Positions 6,001 through 13,090 of a DNA stretch of 13,090 bases are shown piece by piece. Every line of letters begins with the position of its first letter. Position 1 is the first letter of the stretch. Made by a program: the position numbers and the translations under genes. Under the pieces are notes generated by a model, which saw only the letters and a program-made list of their open reading frames with translations, was not told the DNA's origin and searched no databases. The stretch comes from Pseudomonadota bacterium. Its GTDB lineage: Bacteria > Pseudomonadota > Gammaproteobacteria > CAMYNG01. Location: positions 275,982-289,071 of the forward strand of contig CP070733.1 of NCBI GenBank assembly GCA_020347585.1, written 5' to 3'.

Positions 6001-6972
6001 CTACTTTCCAACCTCGAGATAGTGGACGCTGAACAGGTTCTGCGCATCGGTCCAGACGTTGATGGGTGAGAATCCGGCCTCGCGGGCACACGTCTGAAAC
6101 GCCTCGATGCTGTACTTGTAGGAATTTTCGGTGTGAATGGTCTCGTTGCCGGCAAACTCGAAACGATGCGAATTCACACAGACCACCTGGTCAACCTCGC
6201 TCACCAGATGCATCTCGACGCGGGACTCCTGTGCGTTGTAAAACGCATGATGGTCGAAGCTGTCTACGTCAAAATCAGCGCCCAGTTCGCGGTTGATGCG
6301 CACAAGCAGGTTCCGGTTAAAGGCTGCGGTCACGCCCTGGGAGTCGTTGTAGGCCGCGTTGAGTATCTCGTGATCCATTACGAGGTCCACACCGATCAGC
6401 AATCCCCCCTGCTTGCCAACCATCGCGGCGATATTGGCCAGAAACTCCACGGCGCGCTCAGGCTCAAAGTTGCCGATACTGGAACCGGGAAAAAACGCTA
6501 CGGTGTGTCCCTGCGGTGGTTCGTACGGGAGATCGAGCGGTTCGGTAAAATCGGCACAGGTGGCATGCACATCCAGCCACGGATATTCCGCCGAGACGCG
6601 CTGCGCGGCACCAATAAGGTGGTCCTTTGAAATGTCCATCGGCATATAGGCGCTCGGGCGAATGCTGTCGAGCAACAAGCGCACCTTGTGGCTGCTGCCG
6701 CTGCCCGGTTCTACCAGCAGACAGTCCTCACCGACATGCCCTGCGATATCGGCCGCGTTGTCGCGCAGGATCTGCATTTCGGTGCGGGTCGGGTAATACT
6801 CCGGCAGACCGCAAATGGCGTCGAACAAGCGCGAACCCTCGGCGTCATAGAAAAATTTCGGTGGAATAATCTTGCGTTTGCGCCCCAGTCCCTCGATCAC
6901 TTCCGAGTAGAAGTCCGCTGGCTCGGGATGATTGTCGTAAAAACTGATATCTTCTGCCGCGCTCTGGCGCAT
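6001..6972 (-). CDS. egtD: L-histidine N(alpha)-methyltransferase (ergothioneine biosynthesis)
   Basis: This SAM-dependent enzyme trimethylates histidine to hercynine, the first step of ergothioneine synthesis, in the cytoplasm. It has 323 residues from the ATG at 6972 (MRQSAAEDIS), the normal length for EgtD. Diagnostic sequence includes PKFFYDAEGSRLFDAI (38-53), LPEYYPTRTE (56-65), the SAM-binding EPGSGSSHK (88-96) and FFPGSSIGNF. The C-terminus ends FSVHYLEVGK. The ATG overlaps the stop of egtB in a TAATG junction, so the two are translationally coupled and form one operon. An earlier in-frame start (7011) lies within egtB and is unlikely. A weak hairpin on this strand follows the stop. 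No egtA, egtC or egtE gene is in the window, in keeping with the short egtB-egtD operons of many proteobacteria. Confidence 0.95.
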   Translation of the reverse strand: MRQSAAEDISFYDNHPEPADFYSEVIEGLGRKRKIIPPKFFYDAEGSRLFDAICGLPEYYPTRTEMQILRDNAADIAGHVGEDCLLVEPGSGSSHKVRLLLDSIRPSAYMPMDISKDHLIGAAQRVSAEYPWLDVHATCADFTEPLDLPYEPPQGHTVAFFPGSSIGNFEPERAVEFLANIAAMVGKQGGLLIGVDLVMDHEILNAAYNDSQGVTAAFNRNLLVRINRELGADFDVDSFDHHAFYNAQESRVEMHLVSEVDQVVCVNSHRFEFAGNETIHTENSYKYSIEAFQTCAREAGFSPINVWTDAQNLFSVHYLEVGK

Positions 6973-8291
6973 TACGCATCCTCCGCGAGTCGCAGGCCGC
7001 TGAATTGCCACCTGTCACCAGGGTAAAAGAAATTACGGTAGGTCACGCGCATGTGATCCGACGGTGTGGCGCACGAACCACCGCGCAGTACCATCTGGCT
7101 GCACATGAACTTGCCGTTGTACTCCCCAAGGGACCCCGCCAGCGGACGAAAACCCGGGTAAGGCGCATACGGGCTGCGGGTCCATTCCCACACGTCACCG
7201 TACATTTGCATGAATGGCGTAGCGTCGCTTTCGCTCACAACGCCTGCCGCCACCGGGTGTAACCAGCCCTCGCCGCAGAAGTTGCCACGCACCGGTACCT
7301 GGCGGGCCGCTATCTCCCACTCCGCTTCGGTCGGGAGGCGCTTGCCGGCCCAGCGCGCATAGGCATCGGCCTCGTAGTAGCTCACGTGGCAAACGGGCGC
7401 ATTGATATCAAGCGCCCGCATCCCGCCCAGCGTCATGTGCTGCCACTCGCCGTCAACTCGCTCCCAGTACAAGGGGGCCTGCAACTCCTCATCCTGAACA
7501 GTCTTCCAGCCCTCCGACAGCCAGTGCTCGCATTGTCGGTAGCCACCGGATTCAATAAATGCGAGAAACTCGCCGTTGGTCACTAAACGTGAGGCCAGCC
7601 GGTACGGATTAAGGAACACCATATGCGCAGGTGTCTCGTTGTCGAATGCGAACCCGTCCGCGCCATGGCCAATTTCGTGCAACCCGCCAGGCATGTCGAC
7701 CCACCCCACAGCCGGTGGTTCACTCGACTTCGGAGTACCAAGCTCGTGATAGCCCGGGCGAAGTGGATTGGTGGCGAGGATATGCTTTATATCGGTGAAC
7801 AACAGCTCCTGGTGTTGTTGTTCATGGTTCAGCCCCACATCGATGCGCGCCGTAATCGCCTCCGCATCGGGATGTCCTGCATCGAGCTGCGTGATTAGCT
7901 TCTCCATGTGTTCGTCGACATGTTCGCGGTAGCTATAAACCTCACGGACAGTCGGTCGTGACAACAGCCCGCGCTGCGGACGCGGGTGCATCATGCCGAC
8001 GGTGTAGTAATAGGAGTTGAACAGGTACGCAAAGCGCGGATGAAACTCGCGGTAGCCCTGCAGGAATGGCGTTAGCAGAAAGGTTTCAAAAAACCAGCTG
8101 ACATGTGCGAGGTGCCATTTTGGCGGACTGACATCCGCCATAGTCTGTATGACATAGTCATCCTCTGCCAGCGGCGCGCAGATTGCTTGTGAGCGCTGCC
8201 TGACCGCGAAATACCGGCTCAGCAGTCCCATTCCCTGTTGTTGGATGTCATCCCTTGCGCCGGCCGCACCGGCGCCCACTGAATGGATCAT
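6972..8291 (-). CDS. egtB: Ergothioneine biosynthesis sulfoxide synthase EgtB
   Basis: This non-haem iron enzyme couples hercynine with a thiol (gamma-glutamylcysteine or cysteine) and oxygen to give the sulfoxide precursor of ergothioneine. It has 439 residues from the ATG at 8291, which has an AGGGAG ribosome binding site seven bases upstream. The N-terminal DinB-like domain carries the likely iron ligands His63 (in WHLAHVSWFFE) and His156/His160 (HEQQHQE). The C-terminal half (~190-439) is the formylglycine-generating-enzyme-like domain: LPTEAEWEIAA, MYGDVWEWT, MVLRGGSCATPSDHMR, FSGLRLA. It is the first gene of a two-gene operon with egtD and is transcribed divergently from the DUF427 gene across 127 bases. 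Which thiol it prefers cannot be decided by eye. A separate enzyme for the final C-S lyase step must lie elsewhere. Confidence 0.95.
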   Translation of the reverse strand: MIHSVGAGAAGARDDIQQQGMGLLSRYFAVRQRSQAICAPLAEDDYVIQTMADVSPPKWHLAHVSWFFETFLLTPFLQGYREFHPRFAYLFNSYYYTVGMMHPRPQRGLLSRPTVREVYSYREHVDEHMEKLITQLDAGHPDAEAITARIDVGLNHEQQHQELLFTDIKHILATNPLRPGYHELGTPKSSEPPAVGWVDMPGGLHEIGHGADGFAFDNETPAHMVFLNPYRLASRLVTNGEFLAFIESGGYRQCEHWLSEGWKTVQDEELQAPLYWERVDGEWQHMTLGGMRALDINAPVCHVSYYEADAYARWAGKRLPTEAEWEIAARQVPVRGNFCGEGWLHPVAAGVVSESDATPFMQMYGDVWEWTRSPYAPYPGFRPLAGSLGEYNGKFMCSQMVLRGGSCATPSDHMRVTYRNFFYPGDRWQFSGLRLAEDA

Positions 8292-8418
8292 AGCGATCTC
8301 CCTGCGTCGCGCACGCACATTCTTGCACAGACCGATTTTGCAAACAAACTTTCGACCGACACGTATGTCACATGTCGTAAAGTGGTGTGTGCATCGAGAG
8401 AAATAAGGAGTTGTCGGC
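8292..8418. promoter_or_regulatory. Divergent control region between egtB and the DUF427 gene
   Basis: These 127 bases must hold promoters in both directions. On the plus strand 8357-8377 shows a cluster of GACA/TGTC half-sites (CGACA at 8357, TGTC at 8366 and 8373) that could be an operator. A weak minus-strand promoter candidate is TTGTTT ... 17 bases ... AAGAAT (about 8349-8321). The plus strand has a strong AAGGAG ribosome binding site at 8405-8410. None of the promoter matches is strong. Confidence 0.35.
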
Positions 8419-8697
8419 GTGAAAGCGGTGTGGAGTGGAACTAATCTTGCAGATAGCGACAATTGCCTAGTCGTCGAGGGGAATTACTATTTTCCTCCCG
8501 AGTCCGTTAACCATGAATACCTGCAGGAAAGCGACAAGCGCACGGAGTGTCACTGGAAAGGCGTCGCGCACTACTACCATGTCCGCGTTGCAGGGAAATT
8601 GAATCCCGATGCCGCATGGTACTATCCGGCACCCCTGAGTGCCGCGGCGCACATCACTGGTTACATTGCGTTCTGGCGTGGCGTCGAAGTCAAATGA
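8419..8697 (+). CDS. DUF427 family protein
   Basis: This is a full-length small protein of 92 residues starting with GTG (8419), with a perfect AAGGAG eight bases upstream. The sequence is typical of DUF427: VEGNYYFPPESV (~19-30), ECHWKGVAHYYHV (~43-55), DAAWYYPAP (~64-72) and GYIAFWRGVEV at the end. DUF427 proteins are small beta-rich cytoplasmic proteins without a firmly established biochemical role. It is the only complete plus-strand gene in the window. It shares a control region with egtB and ends 40 bases from the convergent glutaredoxin gene. A link to thiol or redox stress is suggested only by these neighbours. Confidence 0.93.
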   Translation: MKAVWSGTNLADSDNCLVVEGNYYFPPESVNHEYLQESDKRTECHWKGVAHYYHVRVAGKLNPDAAWYYPAPLSAAAHITGYIAFWRGVEVK

Positions 8698-8737
8698 GGC
8701 ACACTGTCACCACGCGGTAACAGAACGGACATATCAA

Positions 8738-8989
8738 TCAGGCGCCGAGCAATCCCTCGAGATCGCCCTCCATGTCGAGTTCGACCAGGTCGTCGAACCC
8801 GCCGACATGGCGATCACCGATGAAGATCTGCGGTACGGTGTTGCGCCCCGTGATGCGTTCCATTTCCTCCCACATCTGCGCATCCACAAGCCGGATCTTT
8901 TCCGGGGGCGCACCGCGCTTCTCCAGCAACGCCTCGGCACGGCGACAGAATGGGCAATCATCGGTACAGTACATGCGAACCTTTGACAT
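8738..8989 (-). CDS. grxC: Glutaredoxin 3 (GrxC type)
   Basis: This dithiol glutaredoxin of 83 residues (normal length) reduces disulfides and glutathione mixed disulfides with electrons from glutathione in the cytoplasm. The active site is C12-P-F-C15 (CPFC, where CPYC is commoner). The cis-Pro loop TVP is at 51-53 and the glutathione-binding GGFDDL at 63-68. An extra Cys8 lies just before the active site. The ATG at 8989 has GGGAG 11 bases upstream. It is the last gene of a minus-strand series that begins with the MoxR ATPase, 32 bases after the stop of the unknown 181-residue gene. Only an imperfect, T-poor hairpin follows it, so the terminator is unclear. Confidence 0.93.
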   Translation of the reverse strand: MSKVRMYCTDDCPFCRRAEALLEKRGAPPEKIRLVDAQMWEEMERITGRNTVPQIFIGDRHVGGFDDLVELDMEGDLEGLLGA

Positions 8990-9021
8990 TCGTCTACATT
9001 CTCCCGCAACTCAAATCCGAC

Positions 9022-9567
9022 TCAGGCATCAAGCACCGTAGCAGCGGTGACATCAACGGCATCAAAACGATCCGCGAGCCAGCGGCAAACCAGACCGTGC
9101 GCGGCGCGCTGCGCGGCCTCGGCACTCTCGTGTCGCTGCAGTAAAGAAACAATCATCGCCAGCTTGACCGTGTCGGGCGTGTAGTGATTTGCCAGCTTGT
9201 GCAAGGCATTTGTGTCGCCCGGGCGCACGCCCGGCATGGTAAAAGCCACGGTCTGGATCGACTCGAAACGCAACGAAGAAAACACCGGGCGCAGGCGGCT
9301 ACGCACCTCGCCGCTGACCATCTGCGATGCCAGCCAGCCTACGGCCTCCACCGCATCCAGCAGATCCTTGTCCAGTTCGCCATGATCCCGAAAATAGTCC
9401 AGTGCAGGATAATACCCCAGTTTTTCTTGCTGGACATATGCACTTACCTGCTGCGCCAATTCACCGCCAATGATCTCCGGCGATGCCGGCGAACGATGTT
9501 GCAGCGTCGAATGCGACACCCTGATCAATACCGTGACGGCGACCCGCGCTACGTGCAAGGACACCAT
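9022..9567 (-). CDS. Uncharacterised 181-residue protein downstream of dsrS-like gene
   Basis: I do not recognise a family. The ATG at 9567 lies three bases after the TGA of the DsrS-like gene (TGA-ACG-ATG), with no separate ribosome binding site, which indicates translational coupling. The N-terminal ~30 residues are hydrophobic and basic (MVSLHVARVAVTVLIRV) but lack a clear cleavage site, so secretion is doubtful. The rest looks helical, including LDYFRDHGELDKDLLDAVEAV and LVCRWLADRFDAV. It has two Cys at most and no metal or nucleotide motif. Its tight junction suggests that it works with the DsrS-like protein. A later start is possible, which would remove the hydrophobic stretch. Confidence 0.7.
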   Translation of the reverse strand: MVSLHVARVAVTVLIRVSHSTLQHRSPASPEIIGGELAQQVSAYVQQEKLGYYPALDYFRDHGELDKDLLDAVEAVGWLASQMVSGEVRSRLRPVFSSLRFESIQTVAFTMPGVRPGDTNALHKLANHYTPDTVKLAMIVSLLQRHESAEAAQRAAHGLVCRWLADRFDAVDVTAATVLDA

Positions 9568-9570
9568 CGT

Positions 9571-10704
9571 TCAGCTGCTATGCAGCGCCGCGAACTGCTC
9601 GAGGATGGGAGTAAATACCGGCTCAAGCTTGCGTCGCATGACCGTTCCGATGGCATCGGAGCGCGAAAACACCGGATTGACCACCTGCTCACTCACGTTC
9701 GAGAGTGCCATCACGGCAACCAGTTGCGCCCGTAACTGAGGCAACGAATCCAAAATCGCTTTAACCTCCGCTGACGAACTTCCCATCAGTTCGCAAGCCG
9801 CGCGTGCGTTAGCGACAATTGCGTCCGTATTATCCAGGGCATCGCTCCCGCTCGCCTCTTCGTGCACCGGCGCAAAGTAGTCGTGCACCGCGCGCAGCAG
9901 CGCTACTACCACATCCTGGTTATTGGGCTTTTGAAATACCCGCAGCGCGGTTTTTACAAATGCCTGACCGGAAGGCGCAAGTACGCGCTTGAGTTGTCGT
10001 GCATATCCGTTGCCCGGTTGTTGCAGCCTGGTAAGCTCTACTTCGGCGTCACTGTACAGTGGATGCGCAGCTACCTCTTCCGGTAATTCGTCCGGGAGTG
10101 CAGCGAGAAAGCCGACGTAATAAGTATTTTTTCGAGCCGCTTTTGACCATAACGCCTGACGCTGCTCCTCGCTCATCACGCCTGGCTGCAACATCAGTCG
10201 CACACTTTCCACCATAGCGAGCGGCTCGGTCTCAAAGGGCAGGTACTCATACAAAAACTCCGCGAGCACCGGGCCCATGCCGCCATGCACCACGGCTTCG
10301 CGCTCCAGCATGCGTCGCGCGTTCTCCGAAGTCGGCATTGCCCACCACGCGCGCCGTGCAATATCGTTGGTCAGTCCCGCGGCATGTACCACTGCGACTA
10401 CTGCCTCGGGCTCGCCGAGCATGAGCAGTTGCCCAAGACTCTCGTCGCGCGCCTGTCCCATGCGGGTCCAGCGCCGCAGGTACACCGGGTAACCGCCTGG
10501 CGATCCCAGTACGTGACTCGAGACCGTTTCGCGCACCAGTTTGAGATAACGTTCGTCGCGGCAGTTGGGATTGAGTTTGACCTTGGCCTCGCCCTTTTCG
10601 GTCAGCGCGAACACCGTCATGCTGGATTCGTCGATGCGAATCGCCTCTGCCCGCTGATTAAGCAGAACGTTTAAACGAAAACTGTCTTCACTCGACAAAC
10701 TCAT
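9571..10704 (-). CDS. dsrS: DsrS-like protein (sulfur oxidation-associated)
   Basis: This soluble, mostly helical protein has 377 residues from the ATG at 10704 (MSLSSEDSFR); a GTG two codons earlier (10710) is the alternative. The N-terminal third, with IRIDESSMTVFAL, LNPNCRDERYLKLVRE, LGSPGGYPVYLRRWTRMGQ and ARRAWWAMPTSENARRMLE, matches my memory of DsrS. DsrS is the protein encoded at the end of the dsr cluster of Allochromatium vinosum. There it is cytoplasmic and affects the efficiency of stored-sulfur oxidation, possibly by controlling dsr expression; its biochemical action is unknown. No other dsr gene is visible here. It lies 138 bases after the MoxR/VWA pair and is coupled to an unknown gene downstream. 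No catalytic motif is evident. The assignment needs a profile search. Confidence 0.6.
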   Translation of the reverse strand: MSLSSEDSFRLNVLLNQRAEAIRIDESSMTVFALTEKGEAKVKLNPNCRDERYLKLVRETVSSHVLGSPGGYPVYLRRWTRMGQARDESLGQLLMLGEPEAVVAVVHAAGLTNDIARRAWWAMPTSENARRMLEREAVVHGGMGPVLAEFLYEYLPFETEPLAMVESVRLMLQPGVMSEEQRQALWSKAARKNTYYVGFLAALPDELPEEVAAHPLYSDAEVELTRLQQPGNGYARQLKRVLAPSGQAFVKTALRVFQKPNNQDVVVALLRAVHDYFAPVHEEASGSDALDNTDAIVANARAACELMGSSSAEVKAILDSLPQLRAQLVAVMALSNVSEQVVNPVFSRSDAIGTVMRRKLEPVFTPILEQFAALHSS

Positions 10705-10842
10705 AGTCACAGCCCGAATAAACAGCGGAATCTACATTGGGCACAGGCAGACGCCACGTCAGACTCCGGCAATGCGTTCGTCACTCCCTCTGTTTCCGTG
10801 CCCGTAACCATTTGCTCTGTGCTCTCGTTGTGCAATGTGACT

Positions 10843-12081
10843 TCAGTTCAGTTGAACACGCTGGCCCCAAGGCACCGGCGCCTTGCCCTTCACCAACCAG
10901 ATCACCGGGTAGTTGGGCGGCTGTGACGGAAACTCCCCCTGTGCATCCGTAAAATACACCAGCAGGTCGGGGGCGCGATCCTGGACGTCTGCCCAGTCGA
11001 ACACGGGCTTGAAACTGGTGCCGCCGCCGCCCTGAAACCGGCGGGGCATGGCGAATTCTTCCCACGGTTCGAACACCCATGGCCCGTCCTTCGCCAACAC
11101 GGCATCACAGGCGTGTAAGGTAACCCGCGCGCGCATCTGGCCCTTGATGGCGTCAATTTCCGAGAGAAATTCGCCCATCTCACGTTCGGACACGGATCCG
11201 CTGACGTCAAGCGCCACGGTCACGTCCAGTTGCGCACTGCGCAGACTGGGAAACACCGCCGGGTCACCACGTCGCGAGGATGGACGTGAATAGGAGTAAT
11301 CGTCGCGCGCCACGGAGGTGACATAGCGGGCCAGCAACATGCGCCAGGGCAGTTGCGGCTGCAGCAGGAAATCCACCATGCGCGCCATCGCTCCACCCAA
11401 TTTGCCGGCCTGCATCGCCTGTTGCGCCGCGCCGGCAAGGCGCTGCTGCCACTGCACGCTCAGGGCATCACGCTCGCTCGCCGACAGTGGCGGCGGTTGT
11501 TTCGCCCCTTCCCCGCCGCCCTGACTCTGTTGGCGGCGCTCGCCTTCACCGGCGCCACCCTGATCCTGCTGCTGCTCGGGTCTGCCATCGGTAGGCGACT
11601 GGCCGCGCGACTCGCCCCCTTCATTCTCCTGATCATCGTACAGATGATCATCCATGGTCTGTTCCATGGGATTCTCTTTGATAAAGGGATAGATCTCCTC
11701 GGCGGTCATCCCCTCGTAGCTTTGTTCGTAGAGATAGTCAGGCGGCGGCTTCAGACTGTCGTTTAGCAGCAGCGGATTGATTGCATAGTCGCAGGCCACG
11801 TCCCAGCGTTGCTTGTCACGATGATCGCGGCGGGCGAAATGGGAAAGCGCACAGTGCAGTGCCTCGTGCGCCAGCACGAACTGGGTTTGTTCGAGGTCGA
11901 GGGCTTCGATGTAGTCAGCGTTGTAGTAAAACTTACGCGCGTCCGTGGCAGTGGTGCGGCACCACTTCGAGTCGGCAGCCACCAGTGGCAGACGCAACAC
12001 CAGCGCGCCGAGAAACGGTTTTTCGATAATCAGCCGTGTGCGCGCTGCGCTGATTTTGGTTTCGGTATCCTTCTCGCTCAT
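10843..12081 (-). CDS. VWA-like / putative metallopeptidase domain protein (DUF2201 family), MoxR partner
   Basis: The protein has 412 residues from the ATG at 12081 (MSEKDTETKI). An ATG at 12108, which has AAGG close by, would add nine residues. The N-terminal domain has a zinc-peptidase-like HEALHCALSH (72-81: H72, E73, H76, H81) followed by RWDVACDYAIN. A Gln/Gly-rich spacer (~140-205) leads to a C-terminal von Willebrand A-like domain with the MIDAS residues DVSGS (292-296), a Thr in GGGGTSF (~355) and FTDA (~379). Such proteins are encoded next to MoxR AAA+ ATPases and are thought to act with them as a chaperone-like unit that inserts metal or activates a client. Here the ATPase gene ends 35 bases upstream, consistent with one operon. 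Whether the HExxH site cleaves peptides is not known. Confidence 0.88.
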   Translation of the reverse strand: MSEKDTETKISAARTRLIIEKPFLGALVLRLPLVAADSKWCRTTATDARKFYYNADYIEALDLEQTQFVLAHEALHCALSHFARRDHRDKQRWDVACDYAINPLLLNDSLKPPPDYLYEQSYEGMTAEEIYPFIKENPMEQTMDDHLYDDQENEGGESRGQSPTDGRPEQQQDQGGAGEGERRQQSQGGGEGAKQPPPLSASERDALSVQWQQRLAGAAQQAMQAGKLGGAMARMVDFLLQPQLPWRMLLARYVTSVARDDYSYSRPSSRRGDPAVFPSLRSAQLDVTVALDVSGSVSEREMGEFLSEIDAIKGQMRARVTLHACDAVLAKDGPWVFEPWEEFAMPRRFQGGGGTSFKPVFDWADVQDRAPDLLVYFTDAQGEFPSQPPNYPVIWLVKGKAPVPWGQRVQLN

Positions 12082-12115
12082 TGCACCGACACCCCGCGCG
12101 GACCGCATTCCGCCT

Positions 12116-13090
12116 TCAGTGGTCGTAGAGCATCAGGTCGGCCACCGCGTTGGACCATTGTGCAAACTGCGGAACCGTGAACAAATCTTCGCCAATAGCG
12201 CGGTGCATGTCCGACACCAGCATCACACCCATTTCGCGTTGCGGGAATTTACCGGCGTAGTCCAGGATGTGACCTTGCACATCGTGCGCTTCCGAAGTCT
12301 CATTGGCCCGAATGGCACGCCCCACCAGCGCCGAGGCAACGGCATACTGCAGATCGATTTCCTTTGGCGCGGGCACGGCCTCGCCGCGCACAATCGCGTC
12401 GAGATCTGGCATCTGGTCGAGGTTCTCTACAAAGGCGTTGAGTTCGATGCCAGCCGCCGGTCCCACGCAGGCCTGCAGCGCGCCCGGCAACAATTGAGGC
12501 TGATTGCCAAATTTCTGCAGCGCGCGGTGCGCAAATTCCCAGGAACGCGGCGACGGAAACGCCACCGGGTTATGCGCCGGGTCAAATTCAAACAACAAGT
12601 CGGGTCGAAAGCGCAGGAAGGCAATCACCCGCTCGTCGATGCCATTGGCATACGCCCAGGCCACCCAGTCATCGAGGTTGAGATCGAAATCGAAGTGCGA
12701 GAAGCGGTTGGCGAGCGGTGCCGGCATGGTATAGGTGACACCGCGGTCGCCCTGCCGGTTGCCGGCGGCGAAGATCGCCCAGCCGTCAGGCACACGGTAT
12801 TCGCCCAGGCGCCGATCCAGAATCAACTGGTAGGCGGCCGCGGATACGCTGGGCGGCGCCGAGGTGATTTCGTCGAGAAACAGGATACCGTCGGCACCAT
12901 GGCGCTTCTCGTCCGGCAACATGGCGGGCACCGCCCATTCCACCAACCCGGCTTCGCGAAACGGTATGCCGCGCAGGTCGCTCGGTTCCATCTGGGAAAG
13001 GCGGATGTCAATCAACGGTGCATCGTGACGCGCGGCTATGTCAGCGACCATTTGCGATTTGCCGACACCGGGCGGTCCCCACAACATAAC
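12116..13090 (-). CDS. MoxR-type AAA+ ATPase, 5' end outside the window
   Basis: About 324 residues are visible, ending at the TGA at 12118-12116; the frame stays open to the window edge, so the N-terminus is missing. The Walker A motif GPPGVGKS lies at the very start of the visible part, with LSQMEPSDLRGIP after it. Walker B is GILFLDEI, sensor 1 is in FAAGNR and an arginine-finger region is PLANRF. The C-terminal part is helical. The DLRGIP and PLANRF pattern is typical of MoxR proteins that work with VWA-domain partners, and the partner gene follows directly. It probably remodels or activates a client complex using ATP; the client is not evident here. Confidence 0.9.
   Translation of the reverse strand, partial: VMLWGPPGVGKSQMVADIAARHDAPLIDIRLSQMEPSDLRGIPFREAGLVEWAVPAMLPDEKRHGADGILFLDEITSAPPSVSAAAYQLILDRRLGEYRVPDGWAIFAAGNRQGDRGVTYTMPAPLANRFSHFDFDLNLDDWVAWAYANGIDERVIAFLRFRPDLLFEFDPAHNPVAFPSPRSWEFAHRALQKFGNQPQLLPGALQACVGPAAGIELNAFVENLDQMPDLDAIVRGEAVPAPKEIDLQYAVASALVGRAIRANETSEAHDVQGHILDYAGKFPQREMGVMLVSDMHRAIGEDLFTVPQFAQWSNAVADLMLYDH

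Noticed and set aside
5825..6022. Plus-strand ORF spanning the sRNA region
   Set aside because: It reads straight through the strong terminator and into egtD antisense, and it has no ribosome binding site.
6133..6630. Plus-strand ORF of 165 codons opposite egtD
   Set aside because: Antisense to a clearly recognised enzyme gene, with no family resemblance; a shadow frame.
8704..8721. Inverted repeat TGTCACC/GGTAACA between DUF427 and grxC as a shared terminator
   Set aside because: It has one mismatch and no T-run on either strand; too weak to call.

Overview
The window looks like part of a gammaproteobacterial chromosome. It is GC-rich, the genes are close to their relatives from proteobacterial sulfur oxidisers and other environmental Gammaproteobacteria, and one gene resembles dsrS of purple sulfur bacteria. 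No phage, transposon, CRISPR or tRNA/rRNA signature was found. Nearly all genes lie on the minus strand. The exceptions are the 3' end of a VOC/glyoxalase-family gene at the left edge and a DUF427 gene.

Layout, left to right. (1) Positions 1-96 hold the C-terminus of a VOC protein. (2) Positions 110-2803 hold two minus-strand ORFs in the same reading frame, separated by one TGA. Together they read like a single protein of about 900 residues: an N-terminal domain I do not recognise, a Pro/Ala linker of three exact-length 16-residue repeats, a helical region and a C-terminal PilZ (cyclic-di-GMP) domain. (3) Positions 3091-3462 hold a stand-alone PilZ protein with its own promoter and terminator. 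(4) Positions 3779-4354 hold a decayed outer-membrane beta-barrel gene. (5) Positions 4451-5671 hold an iron-containing alcohol dehydrogenase with a Gln where a metal-binding His is usual. (6) Positions 5672-6000 are an intergenic region with a well-spaced sigma-54-type promoter, a hairpin exposing a CU-rich loop and a strong Rho-independent terminator, all on the plus strand. This is a candidate small RNA of about 100 nt. (7) Positions 6001-8291 hold the egtB-egtD ergothioneine pair, divergent from a DUF427 gene. (8) Positions 8738-13090 hold a minus-strand series: MoxR-type AAA+ ATPase, VWA/metallopeptidase-like partner, a DsrS-like protein, an unknown 181-residue protein and a glutaredoxin.

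Two themes stand out. One is low-molecular-weight thiol and sulfur biology (EgtB, EgtD, glutaredoxin, DsrS-like). The other is c-di-GMP signalling (two PilZ proteins). The MoxR/VWA pair is a typical ATPase plus metal-binding adaptor module, probably a chaperone or maturation system of unknown client.

The least ordinary features are the candidate sigma-54 small RNA, the single in-frame TGA that splits the PilZ protein, and the multiply broken outer-membrane protein gene. All family assignments come from reading the translated sequences. No database search was possible.
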